From positions 1,860,001 through 1,924,000 of the forward strand of contig NZ_CP039887.1 of the NCBI RefSeq assembly GCF_005221305.1: a stretch of DNA of 64,000 nt. Direction: 5' to 3'. Within the stretch, counting starts at the first letter, position 1. Each line of letters opens with the position of its first letter. The DNA is from Neisseria subflava (GTDB lineage: Bacteria; Pseudomonadota; Gammaproteobacteria; Burkholderiales; Neisseriaceae). The position numbers and the translations under genes are program-made. The notes beneath the pieces are model-generated. The model made no database searches, was not told where the DNA came from, and worked only from the letters and a program-made list of their open reading frames with translations. Positions 9,509-18,250 of the stretch are shown here, piece by piece.

Positions 9509-9793
9509 TTATTCGGTTGCTGGCTGTTGGTTGGCAAATTGCGGTTTTTGCCAGTGTTGGCCGCGTTCGCCGTGTTCGGCATGATCCGCTTGATTGGATT
9601 GGACGGCGCGGCGCTCAGGGCGGAATTGGTTGTAATTCATGTTTTTAGAATAAGTACCGTCCTGATAAACGATAGGTGTGCCGGTAGCATATTTTTGGCG
9701 TACGGCGGTACGGCCGGATTCGTTGGTGTAGGTTTCCCAAGAGCAACCGGCCAAAACAGCGGCGGCGGTCAGAATTAAAGCGAGTTTACGCAT
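9509..9793 (-). CDS. small lipoprotein with GRTAV and VYQD motifs
   Basis: This 94-residue protein begins MRKLALILTAAAVLAGCSWE, a clear lipoprotein signal with lipobox LAGC. The longer frame reaching 9880 adds 29 residues before this signal and is not credible; AAGGAC precedes the ATG at 9793. The mature part is polar (GRTAVRQKYATGTPIVYQD). A separate lipoprotein at 23402-23635 has the same GRTAV and VYQD elements, so they look like distant paralogues. Function is unknown. It follows the HAD phosphatase by 61 bases on the same strand. Confidence 0.75.
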   Translation of the reverse strand: MRKLALILTAAAVLAGCSWETYTNESGRTAVRQKYATGTPIVYQDGTYSKNMNYNQFRPERRAVQSNQADHAEHGERGQHWQKPQFANQQPATE

Positions 9794-9854
9794 GATGTTG
9801 TCCTTGTTTTTAAATGTCGGCAATACCGTGTATTGTACTTGTTTTTGCAAAACT

Positions 9855-10502
9855 TCACGGCAGTTTTGTGCAAACTTCAAGCAAACCCTGCATATCTTTC
9901 GCTATGCCGTCGGCAAATGGCAACGGTTGGGCTTTTTCGCCGTACCAAACGGTCTTCATGCCCAAGGCTTTGGCTTGGTGCAGATTATCGGCGCTGTCGT
10001 CCACCATAATGCACTGTTCGGGTTTGACGCCCAACAGGCGGCAGACGTTGAGATAGGCTTGGGGATTGGGTTTGTAGAGCAGGCCGAAGTCGTCCGTGCC
10101 GAACAAGCCGTCAAAATGCGCTTCCAAGCCCAACGCCTCAACCAATGCGCGGACATAAAACGACGGCCCATTGGAAAATACGGCTTTTCGCCCTTTCAGA
10201 CGGCCTAAAACGTCATCAGTTCCATCCATACCCTCCACCTTTGCCAAAATTTGCTTAAGCGGGTGACTTTCACGCAAAAATTCATCGATATCGACTTCAG
10301 GATGGTGGATTTGCAAACCGGCAAGCGTCGCGCCGTATCGGTGCCAATAATCTTGGCGCAGGTGGGATGCGGCTTCTTCGGAAAGTTTCAGACGGCCTGC
10401 TATGTATTCGGTCATGGCGCGGTTGATAATGTAGAAAATGCCGGCTTCGGCATTGTGCAAAGTGTTGTCGAGGTCAAACAGCCAAACGGGAGAATGATTC
10501 AT
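9855..10502 (-). CDS. HAD-family pyrimidine 5'-nucleotidase-like phosphatase
   Basis: The 215-residue protein has the HAD motifs in order: DLDNT (motif I, nucleophile D in FDLDNTLH), FSNGPS (motif II), KPNP (Lys of motif III) and MVDDSADN (motif IV). The all-helical cap and overall layout fit the SDT1/YjjG pyrimidine 5'-nucleotidase group, which dephosphorylates UMP/CMP or non-canonical nucleotides. Substrate choice is inference. AAGG precedes the ATG. Two uptake sequences lie inside the coding region (near 10196 and 10388). Confidence 0.85.
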   Translation of the reverse strand: MNHSPVWLFDLDNTLHNAEAGIFYIINRAMTEYIAGRLKLSEEAASHLRQDYWHRYGATLAGLQIHHPEVDIDEFLRESHPLKQILAKVEGMDGTDDVLGRLKGRKAVFSNGPSFYVRALVEALGLEAHFDGLFGTDDFGLLYKPNPQAYLNVCRLLGVKPEQCIMVDDSADNLHQAKALGMKTVWYGEKAQPLPFADGIAKDMQGLLEVCTKLP

Positions 10503-10566
10503 ATCGTGCCTTGATATGCAGATTTTGTTATGATATTTCGTATTTTACTCGTACAAAGGAAAGAGA

Positions 10567-11568
10567 ATGAAACTGAAATTGTCCGCCGTGGCTCTGTTGC
10601 TGGCTTCGGCAAACCTGTACGCCCAAACCGAAGTGCGTTTGGCCGTGCACAAATCCTTCAGCCTACCCCAATCCGTCATCGCGCAATTTGAAAAAGCCAA
10701 CGATGCCAAAGTGTCCGTTATCAAGGCAGGCAGCGGCAACGAAATGCTCAACAAGCTGATTTTGAGCAAGGCCAACCCGATTGCCGATGCGGTTTACGGT
10801 TTGGACAACGCCAACATCGGCAAAGCCAAAGCCGCCGGCATCCTCGCCGCCAACCAACCCAAATCCGCACCCGTAACCGCCTCCCTGCCCGATGCGCTGG
10901 CCGTCGATTACGCCTATGTCACCATCAACTACGACAAAAAATGGTTTGAACAGAAAAAACTGCCCCTGCCGCAAACCCTGCAAGATTTGACCAAACCGGA
11001 ATATAAAAACCTTCTGGTGACCCCGTCTCCCGCCACATCCTCGCCCGGCCTCTCCTTCCTCTTGGCCAACATCGGCGGCATGGGTGAAGAAGGCGCGTTC
11101 AAATGGTGGGCACAAATGCGCCAAAACGGTGTGAAAGTTGCCAAAGGCTGGAGCGAAGCCTACTACACCGACTTTACCCAAAACGGCGGCGCCTATCCCC
11201 TCGTGGTCAGCTATGCCACCAGCCCGGCTGCCGAAGTCCACTACTCCAAAGGCAAATACAGCACCCCGCCCACCGGCAACCTCTTCCTCAAAGGCGGCAC
11301 ATTCCGCCAAGTTGAAGGCGCGGCCGTTTTGAAAGGCGCAAAACAGCCCGAGCTGGCGGCCAAACTGGTGAGCTGGCTGCAAAGCGGCGAAGTGCAACAA
11401 GCCCTGCCTGCCGAAATGTGGGTCTATCCGGCTGCCAAAAACACGCCGCTGCCCAAAGTATTCGAGTTTGCCCAAACCCCGAAACACAGCGATTCCCCCA
11501 ACCGCACCGACATCAACACCAAACAAAAACAATGGGTGAGCCGTTGGAGCAAAACCGTTTTACGTTAA
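10567..11568 (+). CDS. thiB: thiamine ABC transporter substrate-binding protein (ThiB-like)
   Basis: This 333-residue periplasmic protein begins with a Sec signal (KLSAVALLLASANLYAQ, cleavage after AYA/YAQ). It then has the extracellular-binding fold with VDYAYVTINYDKKWF and YPLVVSYATSPAAEVHYSKG, as in ThiB (thiamine, thiamine phosphates). Start supported by AAAGGAAAG. The usual partners thiP and thiQ are not adjacent: the next gene is a channel behind a terminator. So it is either an orphan binding protein or its permease is encoded elsewhere. A related iron or spermidine binder is less likely. Confidence 0.8.
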   Translation: MKLKLSAVALLLASANLYAQTEVRLAVHKSFSLPQSVIAQFEKANDAKVSVIKAGSGNEMLNKLILSKANPIADAVYGLDNANIGKAKAAGILAANQPKSAPVTASLPDALAVDYAYVTINYDKKWFEQKKLPLPQTLQDLTKPEYKNLLVTPSPATSSPGLSFLLANIGGMGEEGAFKWWAQMRQNGVKVAKGWSEAYYTDFTQNGGAYPLVVSYATSPAAEVHYSKGKYSTPPTGNLFLKGGTFRQVEGAAVLKGAKQPELAAKLVSWLQSGEVQQALPAEMWVYPAAKNTPLPKVFEFAQTPKHSDSPNRTDINTKQKQWVSRWSKTVLR

Positions 11569-11593
11569 GCTGAAAAAGATTTAAGAAAGATTA

Positions 11594-11637
11594 AAGGCCG
11601 TCTGAAAAACCAAATCATTAGTTTTTCAGACGGCCTT
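11594..11637 (+). terminator. inverted uptake-sequence pair after thiB
   Basis: AAGGCCGTCTGAAAAAC and GTTTTTCAGACGGCCTT form a perfect 17 bp stem with a ten-base loop. Confidence 0.9.
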
Positions 11638-11679
11638 GTTTTACAATGTCCTTTTAAACAACTTCACACGCACACAATT

Positions 11680-12525
11680 ATGAATTTCGATCTTCAATCC
11701 CTCTCCCCCTTCTCCGGTTGGGAACAACTCGCCCAAACCGGCATGTCTTTCGGCACGAACCTGCTGGCCGCCTTGGCCATCTTCTTTATCGGCCGCTGGG
11801 TCACCACGCGCGTGGTGACACTGATGAAAGCCGCGCTGACGCGCGCCAAAGTCGATAAAACACTGGTCAGCTTCCTCGGCAACGTCGCCAACATCGGCCT
11901 ACTGATCCTCATCATCATCGCCGCACTGGGTAAACTCGGCATTCCGACCACTTCCGTGACCGCCTTGATCGGTGGCGCAGGCTTGGCCGTGGCTTTGTCT
12001 TTGAAAGACCAACTGTCCAACTTCGCCGCCGGCGTGCTGATTATCCTGTTCCGCCCGTTTAAAGTCGGTGACTTTATCCGCGTCAACGGTTTTGAAGGCA
12101 TCGTCCGCGAAATCAAAATGGTGCAGACCTCTTTGAGTACGCCGGACAACGAAGAAGTCGTCCTGCCCAACAGCGTGGTCATGACCAATAGCATCACCAA
12201 CCGCTCCTCCCTACCCCTGTGCCGCGCCCAAGTCGTTGTCGGCGTCGATTACGCCTGCGACTTGAAAGCCGCCAAAGCCGCCGTATTGAGAGCGGCAACC
12301 GAGCATCCATTGTGTGTTCAAACCAAAGAACGACCTGCCGTCGTATACATTACCAACCTCGCCGCCAGCGCCATCGAAATCACGCTTTGGGCATGGACGA
12401 ACGAAGCGGATTTGGCCTTATTCCGATTCGGTTTGAACGAGCAGGTCGTCGAAAACCTGCGCGAAGCCAACATCAACATCCCATTCCCACAATGTGATGT
12501 CCACCTCATTCAGCCGAAAGACTGA
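11680..12525 (+). CDS. mscS: small-conductance mechanosensitive channel (MscS family)
   Basis: The protein forms a homo-heptameric inner-membrane channel that releases solutes during hypo-osmotic shock. The 281 residues have three predicted membrane segments (roughly 23-42, 62-85, 91-115). The pore helix includes ALIGGAGLAVALSLKDQLSNF, and the beta domain includes RPFKVGDFI, VREIKMVQT and LPNSVVMTN. Length is close to E. coli MscS (286). No strong ribosome site is visible. A -10-like TACAAT follows the thiB terminator at 11642-11647. Confidence 0.93.
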   Translation: MNFDLQSLSPFSGWEQLAQTGMSFGTNLLAALAIFFIGRWVTTRVVTLMKAALTRAKVDKTLVSFLGNVANIGLLILIIIAALGKLGIPTTSVTALIGGAGLAVALSLKDQLSNFAAGVLIILFRPFKVGDFIRVNGFEGIVREIKMVQTSLSTPDNEEVVLPNSVVMTNSITNRSSLPLCRAQVVVGVDYACDLKAAKAAVLRAATEHPLCVQTKERPAVVYITNLAASAIEITLWAWTNEADLALFRFGLNEQVVENLREANINIPFPQCDVHLIQPKD

Positions 12526-12601
12526 TTTCAGCTTTCAGGCCGTCTGAAACACGGCGGGTCAAACGCCCGCCCCATTCCACCCTTTTCCATAAGGAGCCGC
12601 C

Positions 12602-13069
12602 ATGTCCCATCTGCAAACCATCGCCGAACACCTGACCAGCCGCCGTCAAACCGTTACCTGCGCCGAGTCCTGCACCGGCGGTCTGCTTGCAGGTGCGCTG
12701 ACCTCCCTCTCCGGCAGCTCGCAATGGTTTCATCAAAGCTTCGTCACATACAGCAACCAAGCCAAGCAAGAGCGTCTCGGCGTCATGCCCGATACCTTGC
12801 TGAAACACGGCGCGGTCAGCCGCAAGACCGTCTATGAAATGGCACGCGGCGCAAAGGCCGTCGCGCAGGCGGATTACGCCTTGAGTATTTCCGGCATCGC
12901 CGGCCCTAGCGGCGGCAGCGCGGCCAAACCGGTCGGTACAGTCTGGTTCGGCCTGGCCACGCCCGAAGGTTCGTTTGAACAAACTGCACTATTCACAGGC
13001 AACCGCGAAGCAGTAAGGACGCAAGCCGTCGAATACGCATTGGCTTTCTTGGCGGAACATTTGGTTTGA
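12602..13069 (+). CDS. pncC: nicotinamide-nucleotide amidase, CinA C-terminal type
   Basis: PncC deamidates NMN to nicotinate mononucleotide in the pyridine nucleotide cycle. The 155 residues are a stand-alone CinA C-terminal domain with CAESCTGGLLAGALT, the catalytic Ser in ESCTGG, and SGIAGPSGGSAAKPVGTVWFG. AAGGAG precedes the ATG. A single uptake sequence lies upstream at about 12538. Confidence 0.93.
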   Translation: MSHLQTIAEHLTSRRQTVTCAESCTGGLLAGALTSLSGSSQWFHQSFVTYSNQAKQERLGVMPDTLLKHGAVSRKTVYEMARGAKAVAQADYALSISGIAGPSGGSAAKPVGTVWFGLATPEGSFEQTALFTGNREAVRTQAVEYALAFLAEHLV

Positions 13070-13081
13070 TAGAAAAAACAC

Positions 13082-13125
13082 AGGCCGTCTGAAATCTGGA
13101 AATCAGGTTTCAGACGGCCTTTTTA
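13082..13125. terminator. bidirectional uptake-sequence hairpin between pncC and efeB
   Basis: AGGCCGTCTGAAA and TTTCAGACGGCCT are followed by TTTTT. It lies between two convergent genes and can end both transcripts. Confidence 0.85.
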
Positions 13126-13147
13126 TCTATTCAAACCATCGGCGGAT

Positions 13148-14413
13148 TTATACGCCCAAAAGCTCTTTGCCGAGGAAGCTGCCTTTTTCAACACCCGGCA
13201 GGATGAAGAAATAGCCGCCACCAAACGGGCTGATGTATTCCTCCAGCGGCTCGCCGTTGAGCAGGTTTTGCACGAAGATGAAGCCGTCGGCAAGGTTGGC
13301 CTGATAGCAGATGAATATCAAGCCGACATCGAGTTGGCCGTTGGCGGCGAGGCCGCGCGAGTAGTTGAAGGCGCGGCGGTAGAGCAGGTGTTTTTTCATA
13401 AACTCGGGATCGCGCGGATTGGCAAGGCGCATATGGCTGTCTTTGGGCGTGATTTTGCCGTCGGGGTCTTTGGCAAAATCGGCGGTGTCGCCCTCTTTTT
13501 TACCGTCCATGGGCGCACCGCTGTATTTGCGCCGGCCGAAAATATCGGTTTGTTCCTGCATCGGGGTGCGGTCCCAAAACTCGACAAAGTGGCGGATGAG
13601 GCGGACGGCCTGATAACTGCCGTTTTTCGCCCATGCCGGTTCGTCCAAGCTGTTGGCGGCAACGCCTGTCCACAGGACTTGATCGGCGACTTTGGGATCT
13701 TCGACTTTGGGATTGCCGGAGCCGTCGCGGAAACCTAAAAGGTTGCGCGCGGCAATGGCGCCGGGTTCGGCTTTAGGGAGCCAACCGTCTATGCTCCAGC
13801 GGATCACGGCAAACTGGGCGGTGTTTTTGATGATGTCGCGCAGGGCGGCTTGGCAGGTTTCGGGGGAGAATGCGCAAATTTGCAGGCTGAGGTCGCCGTC
13901 GCACCACGATTTTTGGAGTTTGTCGTTGGGGAAGTCGCGCATTTCCTGCAAGTGTTTCGGCTTTTTGTCTTTGAGGCCGAAGCGGTCGTCAAAGAGGCTG
14001 CTGCCGACGCCGACGGTAACCGTCAGTCCGTCGGGGCGGAATTGTTTGCCGAGGATGCCGCTGCCCGCAGGCGGAAGTTTGTCGTCGCCGTCTTGGTATT
14101 CGCCGCCTTGGGTGAGGAATTCGATGCGGGCGGTCAGGACGCGGAATAGGTTTTCAAGTTGTTTGGCGTCTTTGGCGGTAACGTCAAAGGCACACATAAT
14201 GCCGAAGAGCTGGTGTGGCGTAACGATGCCTGCCTGATGCTCGCCATAACACGGATAGGCCAGCTCGGAATGTTGATTGTTTTGGGTTTCGGCGGCGGCT
14301 TCGCCTTGTTTTTTACCGGCAAAATAACCGGCAACGCCGATGGCACCGGCAGCAAGGGCAGTTTTGAAAAGGGTTCGTTTTTCGGGTTGTGCCGGTTGTT
14401 TGTTTTGGCTCAT
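13148..14413 (-). CDS. efeB: deferrochelatase/peroxidase EfeB (DyP-type, heme)
   Basis: EfeB is the heme peroxidase partner of the EfeUOB ferrous iron importer; in the family it oxidises Fe(II) or strips iron from heme in the periplasm. The 421 residues have the DyP motif GFRDGSGNP (227-235, Asp230), the likely heme ligand His327 in SHMRLANP and the end QNLLNGEPLEEYISP. The N-terminus has a Tat-like signal, but with Lys-Arg (EKRTLFKTAL) where twin arginines are usual. Good ribosome site AAGGAG. It follows efeO by 134 bases that include a hairpin, so its expression may be uncoupled from efeUO. Confidence 0.93.
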   Translation of the reverse strand: MSQNKQPAQPEKRTLFKTALAAGAIGVAGYFAGKKQGEAAAETQNNQHSELAYPCYGEHQAGIVTPHQLFGIMCAFDVTAKDAKQLENLFRVLTARIEFLTQGGEYQDGDDKLPPAGSGILGKQFRPDGLTVTVGVGSSLFDDRFGLKDKKPKHLQEMRDFPNDKLQKSWCDGDLSLQICAFSPETCQAALRDIIKNTAQFAVIRWSIDGWLPKAEPGAIAARNLLGFRDGSGNPKVEDPKVADQVLWTGVAANSLDEPAWAKNGSYQAVRLIRHFVEFWDRTPMQEQTDIFGRRKYSGAPMDGKKEGDTADFAKDPDGKITPKDSHMRLANPRDPEFMKKHLLYRRAFNYSRGLAANGQLDVGLIFICYQANLADGFIFVQNLLNGEPLEEYISPFGGGYFFILPGVEKGSFLGKELLGV

Positions 14414-14500
14414 GGTCTGCTCCTTGGCAGGGAACGGAAAGATTGCAATCGTGTGAAGTAAGGTCGGTTTTCAAGCATATTTGTGTGGGCGACAATAAGA

Positions 14501-14537
14501 TTCAGACGGCCTTTCAATATCCAAAGGCCGTCTGAAA
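14501..14537 (-). terminator. uptake-sequence hairpin between efeO and efeB
   Basis: TTCAGACGGCCTT and AAGGCCGTCTGAA pair with a short loop. It lies inside the efe cluster after efeO and may attenuate transcription into efeB. Confidence 0.75.
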
Positions 14538-14547
14538 ACGCGTTATC

Positions 14548-15714
14548 TTATTTCAAACCCAAAATGCCGCGCAGTTTGGCCAAGTCTTCTGCCAAGGCAT
14601 TAATCGGCGCCTGCAGGGCTTTGCGGTCTTCTTCGCTCAGTTTGTCGTACAGCTCGAAGCCGTCTTGTTTTTTGTATTTCGCCAAAATGTCTTCAACCTG
14701 TTTGAAGTTGGCATCGGTTTTTTCCAACAATGCTTTGTCTTTGGCTTCGATCAGCGGACGGAACAAATCAACGATTTTTTTGGAGCCTTCCACATTGGCT
14801 TGGAAGTCGCTCAAATCGGTATGACTGTAACGGTCTTCTTCGCCGCTGATTTTGCTGCCGGCCACTTCTTCAATCAAAACAGCCGCGCCGCCAACCACTT
14901 TGCTTGGCGGGAAGGAAAGGGCGTCGATTTCTTTTTGCAGGGATTCAACGTCTTTCATCAGTTTGTCGGCAGTCTCTTTCACGCCGGATACGTCTTTTTT
15001 CACCCACAGGGCATGTTCGATGCGGTGGAAGCCGGTAAAGGCCGCGTCGTTTGCGCCGTCTTTGAAGTCGTCTTCACGCGCGTCGATGGCGGGGTCGAGT
15101 TCGTTGAAGAGTTCGGCAATCGGCTCGATGCGTTCGTAGTGGAAGCGGGTGGCGGCAAACAGGGATTTCGCTTTTTCGATGTCGCCGGCTTTGACGGCTT
15201 CGGTAAAGGCTTTAGTTTTAGCGACCAACTCTTTGGCTTCCGCCTGAACATAAGCTTTATAGTCGGCCAGAGGTTGCGCCAGTTTTTCCAAATCGGCTTC
15301 GTTGGCCGTGTCTTTGAAGCCGCTGTCGGTAACAATCAGCTTACCGCGCGGATTGGTCAACAGGCCGCAAGTCATTTCATATTCGCCCGGCAGCAGGGTA
15401 ACGGTCATTTTGTCGGATAAACCCGGGGCGATGTTTTCACGCTCGTCCACCACCATCACGCCTTTCAGAATTTCCCATTCCAGCTTGCGGCCGCTGTCGT
15501 TTTTAATGTTGAACACGACTTGGCCGCTGGGGACGGTCAATTCCATTGGTTCACAAGCAGTATCGTTCACGCCGATATTGACCGAACCGTCGGCATTGGC
15601 GGCAGCGGATGCGCCTGAAGCGGCAGGCGCGGCTTTTTCGGCTTCAGGCGGCTGACACGCGGTCAAACCCAGAGCCAACATTACGGACAAAGCAGTTAGA
15701 TTGAATTTTTTCAT
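14548..15714 (-). CDS. efeO: iron uptake protein EfeO (cupredoxin plus M75 domains), lipoprotein
   Basis: EfeO is the periplasmic iron-binding component that feeds the EfeU permease. From the second ATG (388 residues) it reads MKKFNLTALSVMLALGLTAC, a lipoprotein signal with Cys20. A cupredoxin-like domain follows (about 45-130), then the M75/imelysin-like domain with HYERIEP and the HxxE metal motif HRIE (230-233). The first ATG (15720) directly abuts the AAAAGGA ribosome site. The second has the proper six-base spacing, so 15714 is preferred. A lipid anchor is not universal for EfeO. Confidence 0.92.
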   Translation of the reverse strand: MKKFNLTALSVMLALGLTACQPPEAEKAAPAASGASAAANADGSVNIGVNDTACEPMELTVPSGQVVFNIKNDSGRKLEWEILKGVMVVDERENIAPGLSDKMTVTLLPGEYEMTCGLLTNPRGKLIVTDSGFKDTANEADLEKLAQPLADYKAYVQAEAKELVAKTKAFTEAVKAGDIEKAKSLFAATRFHYERIEPIAELFNELDPAIDAREDDFKDGANDAAFTGFHRIEHALWVKKDVSGVKETADKLMKDVESLQKEIDALSFPPSKVVGGAAVLIEEVAGSKISGEEDRYSHTDLSDFQANVEGSKKIVDLFRPLIEAKDKALLEKTDANFKQVEDILAKYKKQDGFELYDKLSEEDRKALQAPINALAEDLAKLRGILGLK

Positions 15715-15726
15715 TTTCATTCCTTT

Positions 15727-16551
15727 TTATTTAGTTAACGTTTTTGCCGGCGCACTGCCGCGCAAAAACCAAATCATGACGGGAACCAGATACAGCAGCC
15801 AAATCAGGACTTCTCCTTCGGTCGGGTGGTCGGTATAACCGAAGAAACCGCCGAGCAGCACGCCTAAAGGGCTGTCTTCATGCAAATATTTCGATGTGTC
15901 GAAAGCAATATCCTGCATCACATTCCATACGCCGGCCTCATGCAGCGCGCGAAATGAACCGGCCAGCAGACCGGCCGCCACTACAATCAAAAACGCGCCC
16001 GTCCAACGGAAAAATTTCGCCAAGTTCAGGCGCATACCGCCCTGATAAATCAGCGTACCGATGACAACCGCCACCAACAGCCCCAACACCGCGCCTATCG
16101 GCATAGACCACGTCGGACTTTGCTGGAACACGGCCAGCAGGAAAAACACGCTCTCCAAACCTTCGCGCGCCACAGCCAAAAATGCCATGCCGACCAAGGC
16201 CCAACCCTGGCTGCTGCCGCGGTTCAAGGCCGACTGAACAGAATCCTGAAGATGCTGTTTCATCGAACGTGCGGCCTTTTTCATCCACAAAATCATGTAC
16301 GTCAACATCGCCACAGCCACCAGGCCGATAACGCCGACCACCAATTCCTGTTCTTTTTGCGGAATCTCGCCCGTAACGGAATGAATGCCGTAACCGATAC
16401 CCAAACACATGGCCGCAGCCAAAAACACGCCCAGCCAAACCTTCGGCATCAGCTCGCTGTGTCCCGACTGTTTCAAAAAACTGGCAACAATGCCGACGAT
16501 CAGGGCAGCTTCGATGCCCTCGCGTAGCATAATCAATAAAGCAATCAGCAT
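15727..16551 (-). CDS. efeU: FTR1-family iron permease EfeU
   Basis: EfeU is the inner-membrane iron permease of the EfeUOB system. The 274 residues contain two REGxE iron-translocation motifs (REGIE 10-14 in the first helix, REGLE 129-133 in the fourth) and about seven membrane helices. It heads the operon efeU-efeO(-efeB), with 12 bases to efeO. A Fur-box-like palindrome lies about 57 bases upstream. Full length, so unlike the frameshifted E. coli K-12 gene it should be functional. Confidence 0.94.
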   Translation of the reverse strand: MLIALLIMLREGIEAALIVGIVASFLKQSGHSELMPKVWLGVFLAAAMCLGIGYGIHSVTGEIPQKEQELVVGVIGLVAVAMLTYMILWMKKAARSMKQHLQDSVQSALNRGSSQGWALVGMAFLAVAREGLESVFFLLAVFQQSPTWSMPIGAVLGLLVAVVIGTLIYQGGMRLNLAKFFRWTGAFLIVVAAGLLAGSFRALHEAGVWNVMQDIAFDTSKYLHEDSPLGVLLGGFFGYTDHPTEGEVLIWLLYLVPVMIWFLRGSAPAKTLTK

Positions 16552-16607
16552 AAAAAACTCTAAAGTGAAACGTTCATTTATTAACGCATTTATAACGCTT
16601 TATGTTT

Positions 16608-16626
16608 AATAATGCAAATTATTTTT
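16608..16626 (-). promoter_or_regulatory. candidate Fur box upstream of efeU
   Basis: AATAATGCAAATTATTTTT matches the 19-base Fur consensus GATAATGATAATCATTATC at 13 positions and lies about 57 bases before the efeU start. Iron-repressed expression would suit the operon. Confidence 0.35.
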
Positions 16627-16826
16627 ATTTTTTAATAACCCTATATTTATTAAGATTTTTTAAAAGAAAATAACGAACGTAATCAATAAAAACTAAAAGG
16701 CCGTCTGAATTTTATTTTTTCAGACGGCCTTAAAAACAGTAACTAATTGTAAATAAATAATAAAAAAGTTCTATAGTATAAATTTCCCTATCGGTGATAT
16801 TTTCAAAATTTATCAAATTTAAAAGG

Positions 16827-16840
16827 TTGATTTACAACAA
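16827..16840 (+). promoter_or_regulatory. FNR-box-like site for the peroxidase gene
   Basis: TTGATTTACAACAA matches TTGATnnnnATCAA except for one base. A -10-like TATAGT lies at 16863-16868, giving class II spacing. The gonococcal ccp gene is known to be under FNR control, which supports the reading. Confidence 0.5.
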
Positions 16841-16932
16841 AAATTAAAACCGCCTTATCTTTTATAGTTGGCATATTGCTGGTGCAATCAGCAATCCATG
16901 ACATAACAAACGCATAACAAAGGAACCCTCCT

Positions 16933-18108
16933 ATGCCACGTTTAAAACTCCACCAAATCGCTTTGGCTTTGGCCGTTTCTGCCGCGCTGACCGCCTGCGG
17001 CGAGAAAACGGCTCAAACAACCGAAACCCCTCAAGCAGCTTCTGCCGCGAGCGCTGCCGATGCTGCCGCAAGCACCGCCGCCGTTTCAGCCCCTCAAAAT
17101 TCCGCCGATGTTTCTGACGAAGACAAAGCCCTGTTAGAACGCGCGCAAGCTACGTTCAAACCTTTGCCTGACTTAGCCGAAATGCAAAAAGTCCGTCCGT
17201 TTACCGAAGAACAGGTCAAACTCGGCCAACAACTTTGGTACGAAAACCGCCTGTCCAAAGGCAACACCGTCAGCTGTAACTCTTGCCACAACTTGGCAAC
17301 TGCCGGCGTAGACAACATGCCGACCAGCGCGGGCCACAAAAGCCAATTCGGCGGCCGCAACTCCCCAACTGCTCTGAATGCCGCCTTGTTGGGCAGCCAA
17401 TTCTGGGACGGCCGTGCAGCCGATGTGGAAGAACAAGCCGGCGGCCCATTGCTCAACCCTGTTGAAATGGCCAACGCGACCGAAGCCGATGCCGCCGCCA
17501 AAATCGCAGGTATCCCTGAATACCAAGAAAAATTCAAAGCCGCATTCCCTGAGGACGGCGCGGTTTCCATCAAAAACATCACCACCGCATTGGGGGCGTT
17601 TGAACGTACCCTGCTGACTCCGACCCGTTGGGACGACTACCTGAAAGGCAACGTATCTGCCCTGAGCGAACAAGAACGCAAAGGCGTACGCGCATTTATG
17701 GACAACGGCTGTATCGCTTGTCACAACGGCGTCAACTTGGGCGGTGCCATGTTCCAAAAATTCGGTTTGGTGGATGGTCCTTACTGGAAACACATCGACG
17801 ATCCTAAACACGACAAAGGCCGTGCGGATGTAACCAAAAAAGCCGAAGACGAATTCTTCTTCCGTGTTCCCGGCTTGAGAAACGTTGAACGCACCTATCC
17901 ATACTTCCACAACGGCAGCGTTTGGGAATTGGATAAAGCCGTCAACATCATGGCGAAAGCCCAATTGGGTAAAACCCTGGCTCCGGAAGACACTGAAAAC
18001 ATCGTTGCCTTCTTGAAAGCCCTCTCCGGCAATGTTCCTGAATCTGCCCGAACCATGCCTGAGCTGCCTGTATCCACCGATGTCAAATCCCGACCTGACA
18101 ACAAATAA
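16933..18108 (+). CDS. ccp: di-heme cytochrome c peroxidase, lipoprotein
   Basis: The enzyme reduces hydrogen peroxide to water in the periplasm with electrons from cytochrome c. The 391 residues start with a lipoprotein signal (lipobox LTAC, Cys22), followed by an Ala/Thr/Ser-rich linker (26-56). Two CxxCH heme sites follow: Cys115-Cys118-His119 in the low-potential half and Cys260-Cys263-His264 in the high-potential half. AAGGA precedes the ATG. An FNR-like box upstream suggests induction at low oxygen. Same family as gonococcal Ccp. Confidence 0.95.
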   Translation: MPRLKLHQIALALAVSAALTACGEKTAQTTETPQAASAASAADAAASTAAVSAPQNSADVSDEDKALLERAQATFKPLPDLAEMQKVRPFTEEQVKLGQQLWYENRLSKGNTVSCNSCHNLATAGVDNMPTSAGHKSQFGGRNSPTALNAALLGSQFWDGRAADVEEQAGGPLLNPVEMANATEADAAAKIAGIPEYQEKFKAAFPEDGAVSIKNITTALGAFERTLLTPTRWDDYLKGNVSALSEQERKGVRAFMDNGCIACHNGVNLGGAMFQKFGLVDGPYWKHIDDPKHDKGRADVTKKAEDEFFFRVPGLRNVERTYPYFHNGSVWELDKAVNIMAKAQLGKTLAPEDTENIVAFLKALSGNVPESARTMPELPVSTDVKSRPDNK

Positions 18109-18124
18109 GGTTTAGCGCAAAACA

Positions 18125-18162
18125 AAGGCCGTCTGAAAATCCGTTTCAGACGGCCTTTTTGT
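18125..18162 (+). terminator. uptake-sequence hairpin after ccp
   Basis: AAGGCCGTCTGAAA and TTTCAGACGGCCTT form a stem with a five-base loop, followed by TTTT. Confidence 0.88.
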
Positions 18163-18250
18163 TGCCGGCCATATGGGCGGCTTTGTTTCACGATTCCACA
18201 CAATATGGTAATCTTGAGCCGATTTTCACCATACATCCGAAAGGAACATC

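Larger units (their letters stand above)
16552..16932. other. divergent control region between efeU and the peroxidase gene
   Basis: This AT-rich 380 bp gap holds a Fur-like site (16608-16626), an inverted uptake-sequence pair (AAGGCCGTCTGAA at 16697-16709 and TTCAGACGGCCTT at 16719-16731) and an FNR-like site (16827-16840). The hairpin sits between divergent promoters, so it cannot end either gene. It may insulate them from each other. Confidence 0.6.
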
